Assembly (NCBI GenBank): GCA_965249745.1
Contig: OZ252252.1
Location: 434,001-498,000 of the forward strand
DNA from: JANYHH01 sp965249745
Lineage (GTDB): Bacteria > Deinococcota > Deinococci > Deinococcales > JAAFIG01
DNA: 64,000 nt
Direction: 5' to 3'
The notes beneath the pieces were generated by a model. It did no database searches and was not told the DNA's origin. It saw nothing but the letters and a program-made list of their open reading frames with translations. The first letter of the stretch is position 1. Each line of letters begins with the position of its first letter. This document shows positions 26,004-34,058 of this stretch, piece by piece. A program made the position numbers and the translations under genes.

Positions 26004-26477
26004 ATGAAACGATCGGTGATGTTGATTCTTTTCCTGACTTCCTGCATCGGGCGCGGCGAACTGAACTTCAACTCTGACCCCACGATTTTTCGTGGTACGT
26101 GGATCGGACAGACGCAGGCATACGTTGGAACGCAAACGTCAACACTGCGAATGGACTTGACGGCGACTTACGTCAGCAGATCAATGTACACGTTGCTGGG
26201 CACGCTGACGTTCGCGGATGATGCGGCGGTTGAAGTCTCGGGAAGAGTCTTCGGTGCGGGGTGGGAAATCTACGTTCAGGCAGACGAGCAACCCAGTTGG
26301 TGGGTTAGTTCCAATCTGGACCTCACGGTCAAAGATGCTTTGAAAGACACAGGTCAGGTTTCCTGCGCTTGGACGACTGATTTCGAGGCAAAGCAGTGTT
26401 CGCTGAGCATCTCGAGCGGGGCGCGAATGGGGAATTACAAGATTTTCAATCTTGTCAAACGGACATCAACCAACTGA
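26004..26477 (+). CDS. Small lipoprotein of unknown function
   Basis: This 157-residue exported lipoprotein has a very short signal MKRSVMLILFLTSC with Cys14 as the lipid anchor. The SD-like GAGAAGG precedes the ATG. The mature part is beta-rich (FRGTWIGQTQAYVG, LRMDLTATYV, LLGTLTFADDAAVEVSGRV) and resembles calycin or lipocalin-like folds in style only. It contains a later Cys pair (VSCAWTTDFEAKQC) that could form a disulfide. Unknown function. Confidence 0.7.
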   Translation: MKRSVMLILFLTSCIGRGELNFNSDPTIFRGTWIGQTQAYVGTQTSTLRMDLTATYVSRSMYTLLGTLTFADDAAVEVSGRVFGAGWEIYVQADEQPSWWVSSNLDLTVKDALKDTGQVSCAWTTDFEAKQCSLSISSGARMGNYKIFNLVKRTSTN

Positions 26478-26550
26478 TGTCTGTGACGACCCCCGCGTAA
26501 TTTCAAGTGTCGGCGATGGATCAAAGGGGATCAGAAGGGTAGGAGTCAAC

Positions 26551-27246
26551 ATGAAACGTTTCTGGGTCATCACTGTCTTCGCGCTCGGCACGCTCGCACT
26601 GGCGCAGGCGGCGCTACGGCTGACCGTCAACGGGCAACCGTCCGCGCTCCCCGCGATGGTTGTGAACGGGCAAACCTATATCCCTCTCTCTGCTCTCGAG
26701 CGAGCCGGTGCGAAGGTCGTGCGTGCCTCGGGCGGGTTAACGCTGACGCTGCCCGGAGCCTCGAGCGTCACCCCAGGTCAAACGGTGGCGGGCGGCGCAA
26801 ATGAACGGGTTTCGCTCGAGGGGTGCATTGGGGAAACGCTGTTCAACGGCATCTGGAGATTGACGGTGAAATCGTTCAAGCCGGTCAGTCGGTACAACGG
26901 GCAGCAGCTCGGGTACAGCCTGAGTTTGGAGTGGAAGAACGGCTCGAAGGTCACGGCGGACGCGCTCAACACCGGCGTCAAGAATCTCAATCTGGTTCTC
27001 AGCGATGGCACGGTCTTGCAGACGGAAACATCTCAGGACTTGACGGCGAAGAAGTTGCCCCAGGGGGCAGGGGCGACGCTCGAGCTAGCGTTTTACGCCG
27101 AATCAGGGGTCACGGCCGACCGGCTTGGGAAGCCCGCCAAGTTTCTCGTGGAGATTGACCCGAAGGTACTAGCGAACACGGGCCTGGCCGCCGGGTACAC
27201 CACACCCAACCCGAGCTTCCGGGTGCGACTGGATTGTCAGAAATAA
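26551..27246 (+). CDS. Secreted protein with copper amine oxidase-like N-terminal domain
   Basis: This is a 231-residue exported protein. ATG 26551 follows AGGAG by 7 bases; the first 18 residues form a signal ending ALAQA. Residues 20-65 (LRLTVNGQPSALPAMVVNGQTYIPLSALERAG) match the copper amine oxidase N-terminal-like domain, a surface module abundant in Deinococcus. The remainder is a beta-sandwich-like region with VTADALNTGVKNLNLVLSDG. It probably functions outside the cell membrane; the binding partner is unknown. Confidence 0.78.
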   Translation: MKRFWVITVFALGTLALAQAALRLTVNGQPSALPAMVVNGQTYIPLSALERAGAKVVRASGGLTLTLPGASSVTPGQTVAGGANERVSLEGCIGETLFNGIWRLTVKSFKPVSRYNGQQLGYSLSLEWKNGSKVTADALNTGVKNLNLVLSDGTVLQTETSQDLTAKKLPQGAGATLELAFYAESGVTADRLGKPAKFLVEIDPKVLANTGLAAGYTTPNPSFRVRLDCQK

Positions 27247-27264
27247 TTGCTGGCTGGAGTGAAG

Positions 27265-27753
27265 CTATTCCCCAAGCAGTTTTTCCCACAGAAAATAATC
27301 CAACCCGTACCAGTGGCGCTCTAGCCTGGCCATGATTTGATACCCGTGCGCCTCGAGCAGGTGTTGACTGGCGGTGTTCTCAACCCGTGAATCGCACCAG
27401 ACCTTGTGTGCCCCGCGTCCCCTGGCGCTCGCCTCGAGCGCTCGCATCAGCTCGTGACCCAAACCTTGACCGCGATACGTTTCACCCACGACGATCCACC
27501 CCAACCAGATCAGTCCGGCGTCTAGCTGGGAGACGACCACGCCCGCCAGTTCACCGTTCACGAACGTCCCAATCAGGCTTTTCGGGTCCACCTCGAGTTT
27601 AGCGCGTAAGGCTTCCAGGCTGTGAGCCGCAATTTCCTCTGTTTTCGCCCAACGGTTGTAATGGTTGGATGCGAGGATCGTCGCCTCGAGCAACCGTGCA
27701 GCCCTCAGCAGGTCGGCAGGCTCGAGGGGGTGCGTCTGCTGCGGTTCTGGCAC
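27265..27753 (-). CDS. GNAT-family N-acetyltransferase
   Basis: This 162-residue protein has the acetyl-CoA-binding motif A, WIVVGETYRGQGLGHELMRALE, followed by SRVENTASQHLLEAHGYQIMARLERHWYGLDYF, typical of GNAT enzymes. GTG 27753 lies 5 bases after TAGGCT (27759-27764 on the minus strand), indicating a leaderless mRNA. The substrate is unknown. It is convergent with the copper amine oxidase-like gene and lies upstream of nothing co-directional. Confidence 0.85.
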   Translation of the reverse strand: MPEPQQTHPLEPADLLRAARLLEATILASNHYNRWAKTEEIAAHSLEALRAKLEVDPKSLIGTFVNGELAGVVVSQLDAGLIWLGWIVVGETYRGQGLGHELMRALEASARGRGAHKVWCDSRVENTASQHLLEAHGYQIMARLERHWYGLDYFLWEKLLGE

Positions 27754-27798
27754 GGGTTAGCCTACGTGGTGACAGGCTCGAGCAGCAATCTTTGAGCC

Positions 27799-28581
27799 TT
27801 ACACGGCTCTGAGCGGCAGTGGCACGACCGCGCCGGTTTCCGGTTCCTTGCCCAGCCAGACCTCCACGCCGTACAGCTCGCGCAGCAACTCGGGGCTGAG
27901 CACGCCCTCGGGCGCACCGTCCGCCACGACGCCTGCATTTCCCAGGGCGATTACGCGGTCGGCTCTGGCGGCGTACGGAATGTCGTGCGCGATAAAGATG
28001 ACGCTGTGTCCAAGCGCTGCGCGACGTTTGAAGCTTTCCAGTAGGCGCACCTGGTAGCGCGGGTCCAAGCCCGCCAGCGGTTCGTCCAGCAGTAATAGCG
28101 GCGTGTTTCGAGAAAGCGTCATGGCGATCCAGGCGCGTTTGGCTTCCCCGGTGCTGAGTTGCGTGACCGCTTGATGTTCTAGCCCCTCGAGTTCCATGCT
28201 GTGAAGCGCATCGTAGTACGCATTCTGTTTTGGTTCCGCGAGCGCGATCAACTCCTGTACGGTCAGCGGGAACGGCAGGCTGGACTGCGCGGGCAGAAAG
28301 CTGAGCTTGGCGGCGATCGCGGTTTTGCTGAGCGCCGTCAGGTCCTGGCCAAGCAGATGCACTGCGCCATCGTCGTGCTCCAAAGTTCGTAAACCCGCCA
28401 GCGCGGACAGCAGCGTCGTCTTGCCCGATCCGTTCGCGCCGATGATCGCCGTGACCTGACCCGCCGCGAACTCTAAATTCACGCCGCGCACCACGGCTCG
28501 CCGTCCGCGACGCACGGTCACGTTCTTCGCCTCGAGCAGTGCGGCTTGGGTTGCAGGCTGGGTGAGGTTGAGCAGAGTCAT
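27799..28581 (-). CDS. ABC transporter ATP-binding protein, iron-siderophore/B12 type
   Basis: This 260-residue ATPase energises the importer encoded upstream. Walker A GANGSGKTT is near residue 47, the signature LSTGEAKRA near 143, Walker B LLLLDEP near 163 and the switch histidine in IAHD near 197. The BtuD/FhuC-type spacing and the neighbours assign it to iron-complex or cobalamin uptake. Its ATG overlaps the permease stop (ATGA), so translation is coupled. Confidence 0.9.
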   Translation of the reverse strand: MTLLNLTQPATQAALLEAKNVTVRRGRRAVVRGVNLEFAAGQVTAIIGANGSGKTTLLSALAGLRTLEHDDGAVHLLGQDLTALSKTAIAAKLSFLPAQSSLPFPLTVQELIALAEPKQNAYYDALHSMELEGLEHQAVTQLSTGEAKRAWIAMTLSRNTPLLLLDEPLAGLDPRYQVRLLESFKRRAALGHSVIFIAHDIPYAARADRVIALGNAGVVADGAPEGVLSPELLRELYGVEVWLGKEPETGAVVPLPLRAV

Positions 28582-29591
28582 ACCGCTCGTCTCGAGAGCA
28601 CGAGCAGCCACAGCCCACCGAGAACCGTCGTGAAGGCTCCGGCGGGAATTTCGTTCGGGGCGATCAGCGTGCGTCCCAACAGGTCCGACAGGCTGACGAA
28701 GATTGCGCCGACCAGGGCGCTCCCCAAGAGCAGCCTGCGGTAATCCGTACCGAACAGGCTCCTGGCGACGCTGACGCTCAGCAGGCCCACGAAACCCATC
28801 AGTCCGCACGAGCCGACCGCCGCCCCGGTTAGCACCGCCGCCAGCATCAGCACGCCGTTCCGGGTCACGGGCGCGTTCAACCCCAGATTCTGTGCCACGT
28901 CGTCCCCGAGTTGCAACAGGTTGGCCGCACGTCCCATGAACAGCGCAATCAGAATGGCGGGTAACGCGAACGGCAGCATCAGATTCAGTTGCGGGATTCC
29001 GAGCGCGTAAAACCCGCCGATCACCCAGCCCAGCACGTTCGCGCTCGAGGGGCTTTGCGACAATGCCAGCAACAGTGATAGTCCCGCCAAGCTGATCGCG
29101 GCCAGGGCCACGCCGATCAAGGCGCGGCGCTCGTTGGAACGCTCACCACTGAGCGAGCCGACCAGCCAAACCGCCAGCATCGCGCCCATGATCGCCAGCA
29201 CGGGCGTCCCGAAGCCGCCCAATCCCATCTGTTGAAACAGCACCGCCCCAAGGGCCGCGAAGCCCGCCAGCCCGAGCAGATACGTGTCGGCCAACGCGGT
29301 CCGAAAGCCCGCCTGCAACAAGGGTCCGGTCAAACCGAGCGTCAGGCCGACCATGACGGTCAACAGCACCCGAGGTCCGCGCACGGTGGAGAGAATCTGC
29401 GCGGCCGTCGCGTCCGCGTGTCCAGTGACCCACGAAAATAAAGTCTGCGGCGAGACCGGGTACGCCCCGAGCACGAGCGCGAACCAGAGCACCAGCCCCA
29501 AAATCATCACCAGCGCGACCATCCCCGGCAGGGCGGTACCGCGCCCGTGCGGCGCGGCTCGAGGGACGACGGCGGGTGGTGATTCGGTCAT
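28578..29591 (-). CDS. FecCD-family permease
   Basis: This 337-residue inner-membrane permease has about nine or ten hydrophobic helices and the FecCD signatures GPRVLLTVMVGLTLGLTGPLLQ and GFVGLLSVSVARSLFG ... DYRRLLLGSALVGA. The arrangement GxxxFVGL ... PNEIPAG near the C-terminus is characteristic of BtuC/FhuB-type permeases. It starts immediately after the binding-protein stop (TAA-ATG) and overlaps the ATPase start by 4 bases. Confidence 0.9.
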   Translation of the reverse strand: MTESPPAVVPRAAPHGRGTALPGMVALVMILGLVLWFALVLGAYPVSPQTLFSWVTGHADATAAQILSTVRGPRVLLTVMVGLTLGLTGPLLQAGFRTALADTYLLGLAGFAALGAVLFQQMGLGGFGTPVLAIMGAMLAVWLVGSLSGERSNERRALIGVALAAISLAGLSLLLALSQSPSSANVLGWVIGGFYALGIPQLNLMLPFALPAILIALFMGRAANLLQLGDDVAQNLGLNAPVTRNGVLMLAAVLTGAAVGSCGLMGFVGLLSVSVARSLFGTDYRRLLLGSALVGAIFVSLSDLLGRTLIAPNEIPAGAFTTVLGGLWLLVLSRRAV

Positions 29592-30512
29592 TTACTTCTT
29601 CGGATAGAGAAGCGGAATCAGTGTCTCCAAGGTTTCCACGGCTCGAGGACCGGGGGCGGTCACGTGCGGATCGGTGCTGAGGACATGCACGCGATTCCCT
29701 TTCACGGCGCTCAATCCCTGCCAGGCGGGTTGCGTCTCCAAGCGCTCCAACGGACTCGGGGCGGGCGCTCCCGTGGCGGTCACCGGACGAAACGCCAGCA
29801 CGACATCGGGGTTGGCGGCGATGATCTGTTCCAGGCTCAGCACCACGAATCCCGGCTGGCGCGGGTCGGCGCTCGGTGTGCCCTTGGCGACGTTCGTCGC
29901 GCCGAGTTTTTCGACCAGATCACCGATGTACGTTTCATCCGTGGCCGCGAAACTCTGTCCGCCCGCCGCTAGGAGAATCAAGACCTTCGGCTTGCTCAAA
30001 GTGGCCGGGATTTTCGCCAGGCTGCGCTTGACCTGTGACTTCAGAAAATCCAAGCGCGCCGCCGCGTACTGCTCGCGTCCGGTCAAGCGTCCCAGCAGCG
30101 TGTAGGTGTCGTAAACGTCCTTCAGGCTCGAGTCTGGGGTGACCACGACCGGCACGGGCAGACTGCCGAGTTGCCCGATCGCGGCGGCCGTCGTACCGAC
30201 GCTGCCAACGATCAAATCAGGTTTCGCCCCGAGGATTTTCTCCGGGTCGGGTCGGTAGGCGCTCCCGACCTCCGGGATGCGCTTCGCAGCGTCCGGGTGC
30301 GTCGCGCTGCTCGGGCGACCGACCGGGTTCTGGCCAATGTCAATCAGGATTTCTGTGGCCGTGAGTGACAGCGCCACGATGCGCTTGGCGGGGGCGTTGA
30401 CGGTCAGGGAGCGGCCGAGAGCGTCGCGGAACGTGATTGGGGCGGCCAGTACCAGTCCGGCCAGTGCCAGGCCGGACAGTAAAAACGGGAGGGTCAGGAA
30501 ACGCTTGTTCAT
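29592..30512 (-). CDS. Periplasmic iron-complex/cobalamin-binding protein
   Basis: This 306-residue exported substrate-binding protein is of the BtuF/FepB (cluster A-II) class. ATG 30512 begins a signal peptide of about 22 residues ending in LVLA. Two lobes are seen: RIVALSLTATEILIDIG and KILGAKPDLIVGS in the first, VVLSLEQIIAANPDVVLAFRP in the second, joined by a helix. No lipobox cysteine is present. The ligand is probably an iron chelate or a corrinoid. It heads the three-gene operon; the upstream region is divergent from the DUF4157-M91 gene. Confidence 0.88.
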   Translation of the reverse strand: MNKRFLTLPFLLSGLALAGLVLAAPITFRDALGRSLTVNAPAKRIVALSLTATEILIDIGQNPVGRPSSATHPDAAKRIPEVGSAYRPDPEKILGAKPDLIVGSVGTTAAAIGQLGSLPVPVVVTPDSSLKDVYDTYTLLGRLTGREQYAAARLDFLKSQVKRSLAKIPATLSKPKVLILLAAGGQSFAATDETYIGDLVEKLGATNVAKGTPSADPRQPGFVVLSLEQIIAANPDVVLAFRPVTATGAPAPSPLERLETQPAWQGLSAVKGNRVHVLSTDPHVTAPGPRAVETLETLIPLLYPKK

Positions 30513-30737
30513 CAGATGCAGTTTGCGCTTCCCCTGGGAGTCGGATTGTCCCCGCTGGAACATCGCTTGCGACACAAACTCGTGGCCGCCGTCAAGCACG
30601 AGCCACAACCCACAAATCGTGGGAACTTTTCGATCCTCGAGTATCATCGTTTCACGCCGCAGTTTCCCCGATGGACGCTCAAACCCTCTCTCGGCGCTCG
30701 TTTCCGGCTCGCCCAAAACCACCGAGGAGGTTCTGCT
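30513..30737. promoter_or_regulatory. Divergent intergenic region, iron importer and DUF4157 gene
   Basis: The 225 bases contain an inverted repeat CCCAC-AAATC-GTGGG (30609-30623), a possible operator, and one CTCGAG (30637-30642). No clear Fur-box was seen. The promoter boxes of either gene are not obvious. Confidence 0.35.
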
Positions 30738-32384
30738 ATGCCCAGGACACAACGAGAGCATCGGTCAACCCAGCAGCCGGTCCAGCAGCCAATCCAGCCA
30801 ACATTCGCGCCGACCGTCGCCATCCCCGCGCAGCAGCAGGCTCTGGATTTCGCCGCGCAGCAGACCGGGCAGCCGCTTGAGGCGGCAACTCGAGCGGCGA
30901 TGGAGCAGCGCTTCCAGCACAATTTTGCAGACGTGCGCGTCTACGCCAGTCCAGAGGCCACAGAAACCGCCGCCGAGTTGCACGCCAAGGCGTTCACGGT
31001 CGGCAGCGACATCGTGCTAGGGGATCTGACCCCCTCGAGTTTCGGAGGGCAACGCATCCTGGCCCACGAGCTGGCCCATGTGGCCCAGAACGAACGCTTC
31101 GGTGTCAACCGGGAGGCGGGTCTCAGTCGGGTTGACGACGGCGCTGAACGGCAAGCCCACACCGCTTCGGACCGGGCGGTTTTTGGCTCGAGCGTGACGC
31201 TGGACGCGGCTCCCTCGGCCGCGATTTCCACCTGGCCGGACTGGATGGAAGAGGCGGCCCACACCGTCGGGCAGTTCGGCAGTGGCGTCATGCAGGAGGG
31301 CTTGGGAGGGTTGACGGACATGAGCGGCATGATGGACCGCCAGCGCGCTCAGGAGGAACTGGCAGACCGTTTCACGGTCGCAGACGGCGAGATCCCGACT
31401 GGGTCCGCCTCCAATGTCGTCTCGAGGGAAGAGTACGAGCGGATCGCTCACACCTACAGCGACGTTCGCCTCGGGCGGGGCGATCTGACGATAGACACCA
31501 GCAGCATTGATAGCGAAACCGCCCAGGGCACGTATGGTATGACGCCGGAAGAGTATCGCCAGGGGGCGCTGAACGACATTGCCTCGATGATGCAAACCCG
31601 CTCGGGGCGTCACGAAATCGAAGCCTTGCACGATAATCCGCTCGTCAACGACGCGGGCGAAACGCGCAACAGCCTCTTCGGTTTCGAGCTGCCGCAGTTG
31701 CCGGGCAATCTGGACGGTGGCCTCGGAGATCCGATCCATCACCACACCACGATGGTTCCCCTGCTGAACGCCACGGGTGGGATGGATACCACCAATGGCT
31801 ACGCCGCGCCGGACGGTGACGGGTCCATGCGTGACACCGCCACGGGTGATCGCGGCAGTGGCTCGGACGTGCATATTCGTTACAATCCCGGCGTCAACAT
31901 CGGTGATTCGCGGCCCGGTATGCAGGCCGACAACCCGTGGATGGAATCGTTCCGGAGCGATATTTTGTTAGCCCACGAGATGAACCACGCGGTTCAACAA
32001 ACCCAGGGCACGGGCGACAGTACCGCCGTTCAGGCCAGCGACGACCCCAGCAGCACCGGCGTCGGGATTGATGCCGCCTACCGCGACGGCAGTGGCAATC
32101 CACTGCGTCGCATCGAGCATCAAGCGGTCGGCATCGGTCAATCGTCCGGCAACGACATGACCGAAAACGCCTACCGCCGCGAGCGACGCGAAATGGCAGA
32201 CCTGGGAGCGGTCGGTCTGATCGGTGGCCGCAGCGGTGTGGACGAGGGCGATGCGGTATTGACCGAGCGTGACACCTACGTCGGTCATCCCTCGAGCGCC
32301 CCCGCGCCCGCCCCAGCCCCGACGGGCACGGGTTCACCGGCCGCGCCCGGCGCAATTTGGCCACCGATTGAAGATCACGATTAA
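30738..32384 (+). CDS. DUF4157 protein with second M91-like metalloprotease domain
   Basis: This is a 548-residue protein. ATG 30738 follows GAGGAGG by 7 bases. Residues about 34-120 are a DUF4157 domain (MEQRFQHNFADVRVYASPEA, AFTVGSDIVLG, HELAH at 110-114). A helical linker spans 160-300. The C-terminal domain has a second HExxH, LLAHEMNHAVQQ (H413, E414, H417), followed by RIEHQAVG (E460) and MTENAYRRERRE. This order resembles peptidase family M91 (NleD-type effectors), in which a Glu and a TEN motif follow HExxH. The tail is a Pro/Ala-rich linker. It is a candidate injected effector. Confidence 0.78.
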   Translation: MPRTQREHRSTQQPVQQPIQPTFAPTVAIPAQQQALDFAAQQTGQPLEAATRAAMEQRFQHNFADVRVYASPEATETAAELHAKAFTVGSDIVLGDLTPSSFGGQRILAHELAHVAQNERFGVNREAGLSRVDDGAERQAHTASDRAVFGSSVTLDAAPSAAISTWPDWMEEAAHTVGQFGSGVMQEGLGGLTDMSGMMDRQRAQEELADRFTVADGEIPTGSASNVVSREEYERIAHTYSDVRLGRGDLTIDTSSIDSETAQGTYGMTPEEYRQGALNDIASMMQTRSGRHEIEALHDNPLVNDAGETRNSLFGFELPQLPGNLDGGLGDPIHHHTTMVPLLNATGGMDTTNGYAAPDGDGSMRDTATGDRGSGSDVHIRYNPGVNIGDSRPGMQADNPWMESFRSDILLAHEMNHAVQQTQGTGDSTAVQASDDPSSTGVGIDAAYRDGSGNPLRRIEHQAVGIGQSSGNDMTENAYRRERREMADLGAVGLIGGRSGVDEGDAVLTERDTYVGHPSSAPAPAPAPTGTGSPAAPGAIWPPIEDHD

Positions 32385-32432
32385 GAGTTTTTCTCTGTAA
32401 AATACGCCCGTCAAAATTTTGGACCGTTCCAT

Positions 32433-32507
32433 GTGAGTGTGTACGACAACCTGGATTTGCAGGGCAATGAAGTGGAGATGTCCAAGTTTTTACGAGGAGA
32501 TATGTAG
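32433..32507 (+). CDS. Possible micro-ORF (24 aa)
   Basis: A 24-codon frame from GTG 32433 encodes VSVYDNLDLQGNEVEMSKFL plus four residues. It looks protein-like. Its 3' end carries the GAGGAG that could serve the downstream gene at 32513. It may be a leader, or the end of a decayed gene. Evidence is weak. Confidence 0.22.
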   Translation: MSVYDNLDLQGNEVEMSKFLRGDM

Positions 32508-32512
32508 ATCTC

Positions 32513-33145
32513 ATGCTTTGGAGATTCTCTCTGGTGGTCGGCTCAGCCTTACTGTTGGGCGGGGCCTGGGCGTTGCTGGGCCGTCCAAGCTCGCCTTTAT
32601 CGTTAGGCGAATTACCTTCGGTGCAAACTAGGAGACCTATGGAACAACCGGCTGACCTCGAGTGGACGTTGATGCGCAAAGACAATCGCTTGCAATTGCA
32701 GTACCGCATCACCAGCCGCGCCAAGACGCGTTTTTACCTCAGTGACCTGTTGCCCGTGTCCGGAGCGAAGGGCTGGGCGGTGGCAGACAAAGCTGTGATT
32801 GTCAGTAACGGCGCGGAGCAGGACACTGTACGCTTCACGCGCGGCCGCGTCGCGTCAGAGACCCCATTGCCGTTTCTGGTGGACCCCGGTGCTCGAGCGA
32901 TTGATCCGGGTCAGACCCTGGAAGGCTCGGCTGAAATTCCCTTACCCGTCACCGCCTGGCACTACCAGGGCACGACCGCCCCCATTAAGGGAACGCCTCA
33001 CTGGGCGGTGTTGGAAATCGGTTACATCGCGGAGTCAGCCCACTGGGAGGAGCTGCCGCTGCAAAATGGCGGTAAATTAACGGTCTCCCAGGCCAGTGAT
33101 CCCATGTCCCTGTTTCGGTTTGAACGCAAAGCCATTCCGAAATGA
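32513..33145 (+). CDS. Membrane-anchored or secreted protein of unknown function
   Basis: This 210-residue protein has an N-terminal hydrophobic segment (residues 3-23, LVVGSALLLGGAWALLG) without a lipobox cysteine, so it is either anchored or cleaved. The rest is beta-rich and soluble (DLEWTLMRKDNRLQLQYRI, KAVIVSNGAEQDTVRFTRG). GAGGAG lies 14 bases upstream, a little far. Its stop overlaps the start of the TPR gene (ATGA). It follows the DUF4157-M91 gene by 128 bases and may belong to the same unit. I do not recognise a family. Confidence 0.65.
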   Translation: MLWRFSLVVGSALLLGGAWALLGRPSSPLSLGELPSVQTRRPMEQPADLEWTLMRKDNRLQLQYRITSRAKTRFYLSDLLPVSGAKGWAVADKAVIVSNGAEQDTVRFTRGRVASETPLPFLVDPGARAIDPGQTLEGSAEIPLPVTAWHYQGTTAPIKGTPHWAVLEIGYIAESAHWEELPLQNGGKLTVSQASDPMSLFRFERKAIPK

Positions 33146-34005
33146 ACGGGTTGTTCCGGGAGTACCAGGCCGCCGTTAGCTCCAAGGACACCGATCGGCT
33201 CTCACGGTTCCTCGAGGACTTGGACTCGGCGCTGGCGGTTGAAGAGAGTGCGCCATTACACCACCTGCGAGGTCTGGTGCTGGATTCCCTCGAGCGACCC
33301 GAGGAGGCCCTAAACGCGCAGCTTCGGGCGTTGACGCTGGATGAACGTCTGACCGCCGCGCATTACAGCGCTGGCTTACTGCTCTCAGAGCAGGGGCGTG
33401 AGGCGGACGCGATCCGTCACTGGGAACGCGCCGTGCAACTCGAGCCAGATCACGCCGATGCCCATTACAACCTCGGGCAGGCGTTTTACAATCGGGCTGC
33501 TTTCACCCAAGCCCTGGGGCACTGGGAAACCGCGCATCGTCTGCTGCCAGAGGATTTCGCGGCGATCAAGAAAATCGTTCAGGCGCAACGCGCACTGGAG
33601 CGCTGGGACGACGCCAACAACAGTATGGCGAGACTGTTTGAGGTCTGGCAGCGCAGCGCAGACCCAGCCGTGCGAGAGCTGTTCGATGTCGCCGTGGATC
33701 AATTCACCGTGATCGGCCACCGCGTTCTGGCGACCGAGATGCTGCGCCCGCGCGATTCGGACCTCTATTATGCGACCACCTTTCACGTACTGAACGATCA
33801 GAACCAAACAACCATGACGGTGCAGTTAGAGTCCAGCCAGTACGGACGCGAACGCGGCGCGCCGTACCTGATCGGCATCAACACGGCTGCCGGGCATCAA
33901 TCGGTCGGCCCGGTCTTCAACACCAAACCGAGCTACGAGAGCGTCAAAGAGATCGCGCTGCAACTTATCACAGCTCACCTGACGAGTCCCTCGAGTTTGA
34001 ATTGA
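33142..34005 (+). CDS. Tetratricopeptide-repeat protein
   Basis: This 287-residue soluble protein has TPR motifs from about residue 30 to 150, for example EEALNAQLRALTLDERLTAAHYSAG and ADAIRHWERAVQLEPDHADAHYNLGQAFYN. The C-terminal 120 residues are unlike TPR and probably fold as a separate domain. The TPR part is a protein-interaction scaffold. Coupled by ATGA overlap to the membrane-anchored protein. A strong hairpin follows. Confidence 0.8.
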   Translation: MNGLFREYQAAVSSKDTDRLSRFLEDLDSALAVEESAPLHHLRGLVLDSLERPEEALNAQLRALTLDERLTAAHYSAGLLLSEQGREADAIRHWERAVQLEPDHADAHYNLGQAFYNRAAFTQALGHWETAHRLLPEDFAAIKKIVQAQRALERWDDANNSMARLFEVWQRSADPAVRELFDVAVDQFTVIGHRVLATEMLRPRDSDLYYATTFHVLNDQNQTTMTVQLESSQYGRERGAPYLIGINTAAGHQSVGPVFNTKPSYESVKEIALQLITAHLTSPSSLN

Positions 34006-34021
34006 GCGGACGGGTTCTAGC

Positions 34022-34052
34022 AAAACGGGGAGGGATTCGTCCCTCCCGTTTT
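34022..34052. terminator. Bidirectional terminator
   Basis: AAAACGGGGAGGGA and TCCCTCCCGTTTT pair around a TTCG tetraloop with one bulged G; the A and T tracts at the ends serve as U-tracts on both strands. It lies between the convergent TPR and E2 genes. Confidence 0.85.
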
Positions 34053-34058
34053 CAGAAA

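Noticed and set aside
30738..34005. Complete contractile injection system
   Set aside because: No sheath, tube, baseplate or AAA-ATPase gene is present; only candidate cargo proteins are seen.
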